This document shows positions 1 through 7,504 of a DNA stretch of 32,884 nucleotides, in pieces. Position 1 is the first letter of the stretch. Each line of letters begins with the position of its first letter. The notes below the pieces were generated by a model, which was given only the letters and a program-made list of their open reading frames with translations, did no database searches and was not told the DNA's origin. This stretch comes from Sphingomonas sp. JC676 (GTDB lineage Bacteria > Pseudomonadota > Alphaproteobacteria > Sphingomonadales > Sphingomonadaceae), in assembly GCF_014489075.1 (NCBI RefSeq), contig NZ_JACTGR010000010.1, forward strand, positions 1 through 32,884, given 5' to 3'. The translations under genes were made by a program, and so were the position numbers.

Positions 1-186
1 GATGCAGTCATGATGGTAGTCAGCGCTCATCATCGCCCAAAGCTGGACGAGGCGCTCCCAACCGCCAAATTTCCGGTAGTTGTCTCAGCTGCCGTCGCGG
101 GCGCTCAGGTGCGCTGGAAAAAGCCCCCTTTGGAGGTAGAAAAAGAAATAGCCCCCGAAGGAGCTATTCCCGGGATTGATCCCTAG
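1..186. other. unassigned edge segment, possible gene fragment
   Basis: The plus strand is open from base 1 to a TAG at 184-186. The minus strand is also open from about base 90 to the window edge and reads plausibly there (it includes NYRKFGGWERLVQLWAMM), with an in-frame TGA just upstream. I recognise neither translation, and each is short enough to arise by chance in GC-rich DNA. The minus reading has slightly more coding-like third positions. It could be the start of a gene, or a remnant of one, that continues outside the window. Confidence 0.2.
139..168 (-). terminator. rho-independent terminator with TTCG loop (minus strand)
   Basis: Read on the minus strand, arms AATAGCTCC and GGGGCTATT pair (one T-G wobble) around a TTCG tetraloop and are followed directly by TCTTTTTCT. 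This is a textbook intrinsic terminator. It lies about 210 bases past the transposase stop and would end minus-strand transcription coming from the insertion sequence or from DNA beyond it. Confidence 0.8.
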
Positions 187-375
187 CGAAGCCTCTTTCA
201 TCCGCAATCGCGGCACCCCGCAAAGGGTAGGCGCGCTTATCTCATTCGCCAGAGCGCTGTGGGTTAAATAGCCTCGAACGGTTAAAAGTTCAATACAAAG
301 TTGAATTTTCGTCGAACCGATCGGAAAACGATCCGAGCCGATCGCCGAGCCGGGTGCGGCGATCGTAGCAGCCGT
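187..375. other. non-coding segment with hairpins, 3' flank of the IS
   Basis: No convincing gene. Two inverted repeats are visible. An AT-rich one lies around 283-310 (AAAGTTCAA / TTGAATTTT, 7-base loop, one G-T pair). A perfect 9-bp one lies at 339-347 / 357-365 (CGATCGCCG / CGGCGATCG), 10 bases beyond the transposase stop. The second could be the 3' hairpin of the transposase message or part of the element end. It has no T tract, so I do not call it a terminator. Confidence 0.4.
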
Positions 376-1323
376 TTAGCCGATCGTCGCTTTGTAGGTT
401 AGTCGCTTGCCGATCGCGGTGCCGATCACGTCCACCGTACGCGCACCATCACGCTCTTTGCGCGTATTCCACCGGCGATCGAACTCCGCGAGGTAGCGCG
501 GGAGGTGCTTGTCGCTTACGTGGTGGAAGGCGCCGATAATGCCGCGCTTGAGCAGGCTGTGGTACGACTCCGCGAAGTTCGTGTGCATGATCACACCGCG
601 TACGAAGGTCTTGCTGTGGTCAACCGTGTGGTGCCCAGCGAAGTACTCGCCAATGCCCTCATACGAGAGGTGCGCATCGGTGATGATGGTGGCGCTCTGA
701 TCAACGATAGGACGCGCCAAGGCCTGTAGAGTGCCCTTGCGGACGTTCGGCACCTTGACGGTCTTAACGTCGCCCTCACGGTCGATCAACGTCAGAACCG
801 CAGTCTTGCGGCCCGCTGCTGCGGTGCGCTTGGCGTGGCGGTTGTTCTTCTTTTTGCCGCCCACGTACGTTTCGTCCAGCTCCACGATGGAGTCCGGCCC
901 GGTGCCGAGCATGCCAGCCAGAGGCTCTTGCAGCATGGCTTCGCGCACGCGGTGGCACATGAACCAAGCGGACTTGTATTCGATGTCCAGCTCGCGGCTG
1001 AGCTGATTGGCGCTCACGCCCTTCTTGCTGCTGCACATGAGGAAGATGGCGTAGATCCACTTGCCAACCGGAATGTGCGAGCCCTCGAAGATCGAGCGCG
1101 AGGTTACGCTGAACTTCTTCCGGCAAGCGCCGCACTTCCACTGCTTGCGGACGGTCTCCTTACCGCGCGCTGTGGTGGTGTAGCTGGTCTCGTAGACCTT
1201 CTTGCCGCCTACACAGAGCGGGCACTGAACACCGTTCGGCCAACGCAGCTTGGAGAGCGCGTCCTGAGCAGCGGCCTCGTCAGTGAGGTAGCGGGCGATG
1301 TCGGTGATGCCGTTGATTTCCAT
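376..1323 (-). CDS. IS1595-family transposase (ISXO2-like domain)
   Basis: This 315-residue protein would catalyse cut-and-paste movement of its own element. The N-terminus has a zinc-ribbon pattern (CPLC from residue 34, then CGAC about 30 residues later), typical of IS1595 transposases. The ISXO2-like catalytic part follows, with Asp150 in DETYVGGK, Asp216 in ITDAHLSY and the NFAESYHSLLKRG motif (Asn249, Glu252). The C-terminal HHVSDKHLPRYLAEFDRRWN block is also characteristic. Length is normal and no frameshift is seen, so it may be active. The ATG at 1323 has no Shine-Dalgarno but sits 5 bases after a perfect TATAAT, which suggests a leaderless message. Family assignment is by motif recognition. 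Confidence 0.93.
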   Translation of the reverse strand: MEINGITDIARYLTDEAAAQDALSKLRWPNGVQCPLCVGGKKVYETSYTTTARGKETVRKQWKCGACRKKFSVTSRSIFEGSHIPVGKWIYAIFLMCSSKKGVSANQLSRELDIEYKSAWFMCHRVREAMLQEPLAGMLGTGPDSIVELDETYVGGKKKNNRHAKRTAAAGRKTAVLTLIDREGDVKTVKVPNVRKGTLQALARPIVDQSATIITDAHLSYEGIGEYFAGHHTVDHSKTFVRGVIMHTNFAESYHSLLKRGIIGAFHHVSDKHLPRYLAEFDRRWNTRKERDGARTVDVIGTAIGKRLTYKATIG

Positions 1324-1357
1324 GCGCCATTATATGGCACACTCTTTTGGTCCAAAC
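1324..1357 (-). promoter_or_regulatory. transposase promoter, probably giving a leaderless mRNA
   Basis: On the minus strand a perfect TATAAT lies at 1334-1329, five bases before the ATG, with TTTGGA 16 bases upstream as a possible -35. A start point 6-8 bases after the -10 would fall at or next to the ATG, so the transcript would have little or no leader. There is no purine-rich ribosome site in this stretch. Confidence 0.55.
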
Positions 1358-2012
1358 AAGTACCTAATCGCCTTTTCCTCCCCGTGCACAAACCGTCGGA
1401 CGAGGTCCGCACTTCAGACCATCGAACCAAGCGCGACAGCATTCGAATGGGTTGCGGTAATCGAGCCTCGTGTCGTGCGTCGTGCGATTACCTGCTCCAT
1501 TCTCTTGAAACCGGCGTGTACGCCCACGTCTTCTCCGACGCTGGGTCCAAGATCTGCGGTTGGCATGCGACACTCCTGTCGGTTCCGAGTGTCTGCAATT
1601 GCGCGGCCTCGGTAGTCTGCCGGCAACATATCGGTCGAATTCGCCAGGGCAATCGCGGTCCGCGTGTGCGCGACTGAAATGTTGCGAGCCGGAAAAATAG
1701 GGGGACGAGCCGGTCTTTCCATTCAAGGGTTGTTTTGGAAACACGATCGAGATCGGAATCTAGATCGATCCTAAACTGTTATTGTTCATGGTGCCTTGCA
1801 TGTCGCCGCAGCCGCTGGAGAAAAATGCCATCCGCCAAGAAATCGAGGGCCGGCAGTGCGATGCGGACGATCTGAGAGTACATGAATTCTAGTCTCCCCA
1901 CTTACCAGGTTAAGCGCGGTCGACGAACCACTGCCCACCGACACGCAGCTCCCTGCCTGGAGCAAGGAACCGCGATCACGGTCAGGTTCCAGCCCGTCTC
2001 GTGTCTTTTTGT
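1324..2012. other. gene-poor interval between the IS and the two-component system
   Basis: About 690 bases without a convincing gene. The best minus-strand frame runs 1722-1414. Inside it an ATG at about 1566 is preceded by AGGAG at good spacing and would give a 50-residue product starting MPTADLGPSVGEDVG, which I do not recognise. The rest (about 1725-2012) is uneven in composition and contains only weak dyads, such as GGAACC/GGTTCC at about 1961-1990 just past the response-regulator stop. This may be a gene remnant. Confidence 0.3.
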
Positions 2013-2810
2013 CTAAAGAGGTTGCCCCAAAATCGCTTCGACTTCTGAGCGATAGGTGCGGCTCATCATCAGCTTGGTTCCCGTCTTAAGGACCACTTCG
2101 AATTCACCATGCGATCGGCGCTCCAAGGATGCGATGGAGCGCACATTCACAATGTGCGAGCGGTGGATGCGCACAAAGCGGAAGGGGTCGAGTCGATTTG
2201 CGACCACTGCGAGACCGGCACGGTAGAGAAAGCTCTCCTCCTTCGCGTGGACGGTTACGTACACGCCGGCTGCTTCGATCCAGTCTATGTCGTCGGCCGT
2301 CACGAGCCGGGTAATGTCGCGCGACTTTACCGCGATCCAGTCCCACATTTCGCCGGGCTTCTCGCGCCTGGCGATGAGCTTTAATAGCTCCGGACCAAAG
2401 CTGTTGCCGCCGTCGGAATCCGTGTGTTCAGGGTCGCGCAAGCGCGCCTTGACGCGTTGCATAGTTTGCTCGAACCGCCGGTCGCTGAACGGCTTGAGCA
2501 AATAGTCGATCGCGTCGACCTCGAACGCACGTATAGCAAAACGGTTATAAGCGGTGACGAACACGGTGAGGGGCATCATCTCCGCCCCGATCGCCTCTAT
2601 AACCCCGAACCCATCCACGCCTGGCATCTGGACGTCCAGAAACACGATGTCGGGGCGACGGTGCTGGATCATCTCGATCGCCGCAATGCCGTTCTCCGCG
2701 CCTATCACCGCGCCGATATCATTATCCTTCGCAAGCAGATCGGAAATGCGCCGGCGCGCCGGAGCCTCGTCATCGACCACCAGGGCAGAAAGCGACTTAT
2801 TCGATATCAC
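2013..2810 (-). CDS. LytTR-family response regulator
   Basis: This 265-residue cytoplasmic response regulator is the partner of the kinase encoded immediately upstream. The receiver domain (about residues 8-125) has the acidic pair Asp13/Asp14, the phospho-acceptor Asp59 in FLDVQMPG, and the conserved Thr (VTAY) and Lys (LLKP). A LytTR DNA-binding domain occupies about residues 158-262 (SRDITRLVTADDIDWIEA ... FVRIHRSHIVN). LytTR regulators usually bind direct repeats spaced about two helical turns apart. The start is a GTG at 2810 that overlaps the end of the kinase gene by 14 bases, implying translational coupling. The target is unknown; the tandem 20-bp repeats at 4258-4317 in the neighbouring divergent promoter are a candidate. 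Confidence 0.93.
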   Translation of the reverse strand: MISNKSLSALVVDDEAPARRRISDLLAKDNDIGAVIGAENGIAAIEMIQHRRPDIVFLDVQMPGVDGFGVIEAIGAEMMPLTVFVTAYNRFAIRAFEVDAIDYLLKPFSDRRFEQTMQRVKARLRDPEHTDSDGGNSFGPELLKLIARREKPGEMWDWIAVKSRDITRLVTADDIDWIEAAGVYVTVHAKEESFLYRAGLAVVANRLDPFRFVRIHRSHIVNVRSIASLERRSHGEFEVVLKTGTKLMMSRTYRSEVEAILGQPL

Positions 2811-3978
2811 GTGCGCCGCTTTCGGCCCGGTGCAGAGGAAGAAGGATCATCACTTCGGTGCCGGCGCCTGCACGCCGCAAGACGCTGAAATCGTATTCGC
2901 CCGGCTCGGAATACAGCGCCTGGAGGCGTTCCCGCGTTACGCGTATCCCGACGCCTCTGGACGTCTCGAGCCCCCATTGCGGCGGCAAGCCGACACCATC
3001 GTCCAGCACCTTCACCTGCAGCTGCGCGCCGACATGCTCGGCGGAGACCAGTATCTGTCCGCCGGAAAGTCGGCCCTCGAGACCATGCCGAATGGCATTC
3101 TCGACGAGAGGCTGAAGAAACATCGACGGTACCAGTGCGGAAAGCGTCGCCGGCTCGACTTGTATCCGAACCTGAATCCTGTCCCCGAAGCGCAGCTTTT
3201 GAATTGCAAGATAATGGTCGAGAAGCGCGAGCTCCTGAGCCAGAGTAATTTCTGTGCTGCCCTGACAATCGAGAGACTGCCGAAGCAGTGCGCCAAGGTC
3301 CTCGATCATTTCCCGGGCGAGCTCGGGATTTGCCGCCAGCTCGGAGGAGATGGCGTTCAGCGTGTTGAACAGGAAGTGGGGCTCCAGCTGCAGACGCAGC
3401 GCGTTGAGGTGGGATTCGACGAGCCTCCTCTCGACTTGCGCCAACGCGACCTGACTGCTGAGGAAGCGGTTATGGTACTTCAAGGTCTGAAGAACCCCTA
3501 TTATCGCGCAATAGGTGATCCACCCACCAAGGTAGAAGTAGATCGCAAATTCCGTGCTGCGCAGCGGATTCCACCAGATCGCTGGTATCGGGTACATGAC
3601 CAGTCCGGCGATCAGAGCGTGCGCAAGGCTGAAGGGAATGCTCAACACCAGATGGGCAGCCGCAATGATAAAGACGCTCGGGGACACCGATGTCAGCCTG
3701 CGATCCACCAGCAATATCGCAGGCGTGAACAACGCCCAAACCCAGGCTTCGATAAATTTACCGATGGTCTCGTTCCATTTGAAGCCGTCCAAGGCATCCG
3801 GGACCGCCTGGAACGCGCCTACCGCCGTCCACGCCAGGAGGATCACGAGCGCGGGCATCAGCCTTGGCCGCCATTTGCCGGTTCGGGCCGCTCCCTCCGC
3901 CTCGTGCCGCGCCCCCAATGGGAGCGGCACGTCGGACGCCGCGGCGAGCCTGTATGAAACGCGGTTCATGCCCATCAC
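2797..3978 (-). CDS. LytS/YehU-type sensor histidine kinase
   Basis: A 393-residue membrane sensor kinase. After a roughly 40-residue cytoplasmic N-terminus come about four hydrophobic segments (near 40-60, 78-95, 100-128 and 140-162) with no recognisable periplasmic sensor domain. A His_kinase (PF06580-type) region follows, with His201 in LEPHFLFNTLNAI, then a HATPase domain with the N box (VENAIRHGLEG) and the G box DDGVGL. It should phosphorylate Asp59 of the overlapping LytTR regulator. The GTG-ATG start region (GTG at 3978, ATG at 3975) has no strong ribosome site, so the exact start is uncertain by a few codons. It is divergent from the TonB receptor, 519 bases away, which suggests but does not prove that the pair controls the polysaccharide locus. 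Confidence 0.92.
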   Translation of the reverse strand: MMGMNRVSYRLAAASDVPLPLGARHEAEGAARTGKWRPRLMPALVILLAWTAVGAFQAVPDALDGFKWNETIGKFIEAWVWALFTPAILLVDRRLTSVSPSVFIIAAAHLVLSIPFSLAHALIAGLVMYPIPAIWWNPLRSTEFAIYFYLGGWITYCAIIGVLQTLKYHNRFLSSQVALAQVERRLVESHLNALRLQLEPHFLFNTLNAISSELAANPELAREMIEDLGALLRQSLDCQGSTEITLAQELALLDHYLAIQKLRFGDRIQVRIQVEPATLSALVPSMFLQPLVENAIRHGLEGRLSGGQILVSAEHVGAQLQVKVLDDGVGLPPQWGLETSRGVGIRVTRERLQALYSEPGEYDFSVLRRAGAGTEVMILLPLHRAESGARDIE

Positions 3979-4257
3979 TATCGATTAATCCGGCCATCGG
4001 TTGAAGGGGGATGTCGGAGCGGGCGCTGGGTGCGAGTGAATCCGCGGGCTCCACGCAGAGCCCTTAGCTGCCACCGGCGCGCTTCCCGAACCTTCCCGCG
4101 ACTCATTCTCACTCCCGAATCGATGCGCAACCTCCTGTCAGCCCGCAATTGTGCCGGTGATCCTAGCGCCAAGGGAAAGCCATTCGGGCGACTGCAAGTT
4201 TCTCGTCGGTAACCGGTTCCGGCAAGGTCCGGCGGGCAAAAACCAAAAAAATGTTTC

Positions 4258-4317
4258 GAACTGGACCGAGCATTTGCAGGCCGGTCCGAGAATTTGCGAA
4301 CCGGTTCGTGTCTGTGG
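4258..4317. repeat. three tandem 20-bp repeats, likely regulator sites
   Basis: Units start at 4258, 4278 and 4298. Each begins with a variant of GAACCGGTTC (GAACTGGACC, AGGCCGGTCC, GAACCGGTTC), and the first two end in ATTTGC. The palindrome centres are exactly 20 bases apart, about two helical turns, so bound proteins would lie on one DNA face. A further AACCGGTT lies 48 bases upstream at 4211. The spacing would suit a LytTR regulator, whose sites are usually direct repeats, but the palindromic cores could suit a dimeric repressor. The binding protein is inferred. Confidence 0.7.
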
Positions 4318-4350
4318 AATTTCACCTAAAAATCAGTGATTTATGCCAAT

Positions 4351-4364
4351 TGTTTGCGCTAACA
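4351..4364. promoter_or_regulatory. LacI-family operator upstream of the TonB receptor
   Basis: TGTTTGCGCTAACA differs at one position from the perfect LacI/GalR-type palindrome TGTTAGCGCTAACA. It has the central CG typical of this family and resembles the xylose operator of Caulobacter. It lies 134 bases before the receptor ATG. The LacI-family regulator encoded at 16355-17455 in the same locus is the obvious candidate to bind it. I found no second copy in the window. Confidence 0.72.
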
Positions 4365-4416
4365 TCCATAGACTTGGTCCCGCGTTTGTGGCCTTTGTCC
4401 TCGTGTGTGAGCGGTC

Positions 4417-4446
4417 CGCCTGCCCAGTCTTTTGCGCTGGCAGGCG
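4417..4446 (+). other. leader hairpin in the receptor 5' UTR
   Basis: Arms CGCCTGCC-C-AG and CTGGCAGGCG pair over 10 bp with one bulged C and a 9-base loop. The structure ends 35 bases before the ribosome site of the TonB receptor. No T tract follows, so it is not a terminator. It may stabilise the message or modulate translation. Confidence 0.5.
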
Positions 4447-4497
4447 AGAAACCGCGACCGTCAAAACAGGTCAGCACATCTAAGGAGAGGGTGGAAA

Positions 4498-7446
4498 ATG
4501 TTGAATTCACGACAACGTTGGCAGAGTGCAGCTCGAGGTGGCGTTTCGCTGCTGGCGCTGATCGGCGCGGGCTTCGCGGTTCCAGCTTTTGCGCAACAAT
4601 CCGCGGATGCCGGCGCGCAGGATGCGGCGCCAGCGAGCGAGGACCAGAGCGACGCGATTGTGGTGACGGGCCGGCGCGCAGCGCTCGAGTCCGCCGATAA
4701 CCGCAAGAAGAACTCCGAGACGATCATCGATTCGGTCGTTGCCGATGACGCCGGCAAGCTTCCGGACAACTCGATCACCGAGGTGCTGCAACGCGTCTCG
4801 GGCGTGACCATCGTCCGCTTCGGCGCACTGGGCGATCCCGACCATTATTCTGTGGAAGGATCGGGCATCCAGGTGCGCGGCCTCACAGGGGTGGCGTCGC
4901 GCCTCAATGGCCGCGAGATATTCAGCGCCAACAACGGCCGTGCGATCCAGTTCGGCGACGTGACCCCGGAAATGATGGCCGCTGTCGACGTCTATAAGGG
5001 CTCGACCGCTGACCTGATCGAGGGGGGCACCGGCGGCCAGATCGACCTGCGCACCAAGGTGCCGTTCGATTTTCATGGCGGTTTCCACGTCGCCGCGACC
5101 GGCGACCTCAGCCTCGGCGATTTGGCACAGAAGGGCGACCTGTCGGGTTCGGTGCTGGTCACCGACCGCTGGTCCACGCCGATCGGCGATATCGGCATCC
5201 TGGCGGACGTCGCGTACAGCCGGCTGAGCTCGACCTCGCACTTCTTCCGCGCGGAGCCGTATCTGCGGACGCGGATCAGCGGGAACGATTATTACATTCC
5301 GGGCGGCTACACCTATGGCGAGGAACAGTTCCAGCGGACGCGTACCGGCATCTATGGTGCCGTGCAGTGGGCGCCCTCACCCGACCTGACGTTCACCGGC
5401 ACCTTCTTCCAGTCGCGCTATAAGAATCGTTCGGGTGACTGGGGCTCGTTCGTCTCCTCGCAGTCGCTTGCGGTCGATCCGGCGAACAGCAAATTCGACG
5501 CCAACAACGTGCTGATCTCGTCGCCATCCTTCTACAATCGCGACACCAGCACTTTCCTGCCGGGCGGTGCGATCACTTCGGGCGGCAACAAGGGCGCCTA
5601 TGCCAGCCGCACGACCACCCGCGACTATTCGCTGAGTTTCGACTTCTCGCCTGCCGACAGCCCGTTGTCGGTCAAGGGCGCGGTCCAGCGCGTCGAGTCG
5701 AGCCAGACCTATGACCGCCTCGACGTGTTCCGCGACACCTCCTTCCCAGCCGGTTTCGGCATGGACCTGAGCGGTGACCTGCCGGTCGTGACGGTGCCCG
5801 CCGGAACCCAGGATTTTCTGCTGAACCCGGCGAACTATTTCTGGACGGCCACGATGCCGCACAATGAGCGGAACAAGGGCAAGCTCGATTCCGCCAATCT
5901 AGACCTCGAATACAAATTCGAGGACAGCTTCTTCCGCTCGGTCAAGATCGGCGGTCGCTATGCTGATCGTACCGAGCGCGACCTTGCCAACGGTTATGAC
6001 TGGCAGCCGCTGGGCCGTGGCTGGAACGGCGATCCGCAGCTGACCTATGCGGATGCCAAGCCCGGCGACACCGAGCTCCACGTCTTCAAGGATTTCTTCC
6101 ACGGGCAGGCGGTTCTGCCGGCCAATCTGATGTTCGCCACCGATGCGCTAGTCCGGCAGATGGACCGCGTCGCCCTGCATTCGCCGGCACCTACCGGCTA
6201 TGGCGGTTCGACCTATCGCCAGCCCGGGTTCATCCTGCCGATCGACGCCAACAACAACAAAACGCGGACGCTGGCCGGCTACGCGCTGGTGCGCTTCGGC
6301 ACCGGCTCGGGCATCTCGGGCAATGTGGGCGCGCGCGTCGTGAACCTGCGCAACGAGTCCGACGGCTTCATCCAGCAGAATGCATCGACCTTCATCCGCA
6401 ACGGCCAGACCTTGTCGCTCGGCGCTCAGGCGATCCCGCGGGGCGGCAAGACCGACTTCACTTATGTCCTGCCTTCGGTCAATCTCGACTATGCGCCCAC
6501 CCAGGACGTGAAGCTTCGCTTCGGCTACAACATCACGCTCGACCTGCCTTCGTTCAGCGCGCTGCGCTCGAACGGCTCGATCGGCGTGGCGACCACCGCC
6601 AATCCGGTCCCAGGCGCTCCCGGCATCTTCACGAACTTCACCGCGGATACCGGCAATCCGTTTCTCAAGCCGACCCTGTCGAACAATCTCGACGTCTCGC
6701 TCGAATGGTATCCGCGGGCGGGCACGACGTTCCACCTGGCGCCCTTCTACAAGCGGATCACGAACCTCCCGACCCGTTCGCTCACCACGCGAGACGTGAC
6801 CGTCGTATACACCGACGGCACCACCGAGACCGCCGCGGCTGCGGCAACGGATACGTTCAATGCCACCAAGGCGACTGTAAAGGGTTTCGAGGTCGGCGGG
6901 CGCATCTTCTTCGACAGGCTGCCGGGCTTTCTGGGCGGCTTCGGCTTCGAAGGGAATTACACTTTTATCGACAGCAAGAACCCGGGCGATCGCTATCTCG
7001 ACGTCAATGGCCTCGCCCATAACGACGTGCCGCTGGTGGGTCTCTCGAAGCACAACTTCAACGCGACCTTGCTCTATGAGCGCAAGGCAATCTCGGCGCG
7101 CATCGCCTATTCCTGGCGTTCGAAATATCTGACGACAGTGAACGGCAACGGCACCAGCCCAAGCTACGCCTATTACAGCGCGCCCGGGGTAGTCACCAAC
7201 CTGGTCGATGGCAGCGGTACCAACACCCAGATCTCGCTTCCGGTCTACGGGGCGAACTATGGGCAGCTCGAAGCCGGTGTCCGCTTCAAGGTCACCGAGA
7301 ACTTCTCCTTTAGCGTCCAGGGGGCCAACCTAACCAACTCGATGCAGCGTACGCTACAGGGCGGTTACCCCGGCGGCAATCTCTACGGACGTAGCTGGTT
7401 CCAGAGCGATCGCCGTATCAGCACCGGCATCAACTTGGCATTCTGA
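4498..7446 (+). CDS. TonB-dependent receptor of the polysaccharide locus
   Basis: This 982-residue outer-membrane receptor should import oligosaccharides (probably from xyloglucan) using TonB energy. A signal peptide ends near AFA-QQ (residue 33). It is followed by a TonB box (DAIVVTGRRA), a plug domain with LPDNSITEVLQRVSGV, IQVRGL and EGGTGGQIDLRT, and a large beta-barrel ending in the terminal aromatic signature INLAF. The plug motifs match the TonB-Xanth-Caul class found in Caulobacter, Xanthomonas and sphingomonads. I chose the ATG at 4498 because AAGGAGAG precedes it at normal spacing and the signal peptide starts there; an upstream in-frame ATG at 4432 lies across the leader hairpin. 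A strong terminator follows the stop, separating it from the enzymes. The LacI operator and tandem repeats lie upstream. Confidence 0.95.
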   Translation: MLNSRQRWQSAARGGVSLLALIGAGFAVPAFAQQSADAGAQDAAPASEDQSDAIVVTGRRAALESADNRKKNSETIIDSVVADDAGKLPDNSITEVLQRVSGVTIVRFGALGDPDHYSVEGSGIQVRGLTGVASRLNGREIFSANNGRAIQFGDVTPEMMAAVDVYKGSTADLIEGGTGGQIDLRTKVPFDFHGGFHVAATGDLSLGDLAQKGDLSGSVLVTDRWSTPIGDIGILADVAYSRLSSTSHFFRAEPYLRTRISGNDYYIPGGYTYGEEQFQRTRTGIYGAVQWAPSPDLTFTGTFFQSRYKNRSGDWGSFVSSQSLAVDPANSKFDANNVLISSPSFYNRDTSTFLPGGAITSGGNKGAYASRTTTRDYSLSFDFSPADSPLSVKGAVQRVESSQTYDRLDVFRDTSFPAGFGMDLSGDLPVVTVPAGTQDFLLNPANYFWTATMPHNERNKGKLDSANLDLEYKFEDSFFRSVKIGGRYADRTERDLANGYDWQPLGRGWNGDPQLTYADAKPGDTELHVFKDFFHGQAVLPANLMFATDALVRQMDRVALHSPAPTGYGGSTYRQPGFILPIDANNNKTRTLAGYALVRFGTGSGISGNVGARVVNLRNESDGFIQQNASTFIRNGQTLSLGAQAIPRGGKTDFTYVLPSVNLDYAPTQDVKLRFGYNITLDLPSFSALRSNGSIGVATTANPVPGAPGIFTNFTADTGNPFLKPTLSNNLDVSLEWYPRAGTTFHLAPFYKRITNLPTRSLTTRDVTVVYTDGTTETAAAAATDTFNATKATVKGFEVGGRIFFDRLPGFLGGFGFEGNYTFIDSKNPGDRYLDVNGLAHNDVPLVGLSKHNFNATLLYERKAISARIAYSWRSKYLTTVNGNGTSPSYAYYSAPGVVTNLVDGSGTNTQISLPVYGANYGQLEAGVRFKVTENFSFSVQGANLTNSMQRTLQGGYPGGNLYGRSWFQSDRRISTGINLAF

Positions 7447-7454
7447 ACCCTCCT

Positions 7455-7491
7455 GGTGTGGCGGGCGCTGCGCGTCCGCCACACCTTTTTT
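7455..7491 (+). terminator. rho-independent terminator between receptor and halogenases
   Basis: GGTGTGGCGGGCGC pairs with GCGTCCGCCACACC (one G-T wobble) around a TGC loop, followed by six Ts (7486-7491). It starts 8 bases past the receptor stop. The ribosome site of the next gene (GGAG) begins right after the T tract. It should give high receptor expression with limited read-through into the enzyme genes. Confidence 0.92.
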
Positions 7492-7504
7492 GCGGAGTGC
7501 GGCG

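Larger units (their letters stand above)
261..1373 (-). mobile_element. IS1595-family insertion sequence (ends uncertain)
   Basis: The transposase at 376-1323 defines the element. The ends are not resolved. The best pair I found is GGGTTAAATA at 261 reading inward and GCGATTAGGTA from about 1371 reading inward on the other strand. These share only a TTA--TA core, so they are a weak candidate for terminal inverted repeats. I could not find the 8-bp target duplication expected for this family. Treat the limits as approximate. Confidence 0.35.
3979..4497. promoter_or_regulatory. divergent control region of the two-component system and the TonB receptor
   Basis: A 519-base non-coding interval between divergent genes. 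It contains a palindromic AACCGGTT (4211-4218), three tandem 20-bp units (4258-4317), a LacI-type operator (4351-4364), a leader hairpin (4417-4446) and the receptor's ribosome site (AAGGAGAG, 4482-4489). I could not identify a convincing -35/-10 pair for either direction. The receptor promoter is probably close to the LacI site. Confidence 0.7.

Noticed and set aside
250..290. tRNA-like T-arm (GTTCGAGGC on the minus strand)
   Set aside because: No anticodon arm, D arm or acceptor stem could be formed around it.
4432..4497. Earlier ATG for the TonB receptor
   Set aside because: It would add 22 charged residues ahead of a clear signal peptide. The ATG at 4498 has the AAGGAGAG site.
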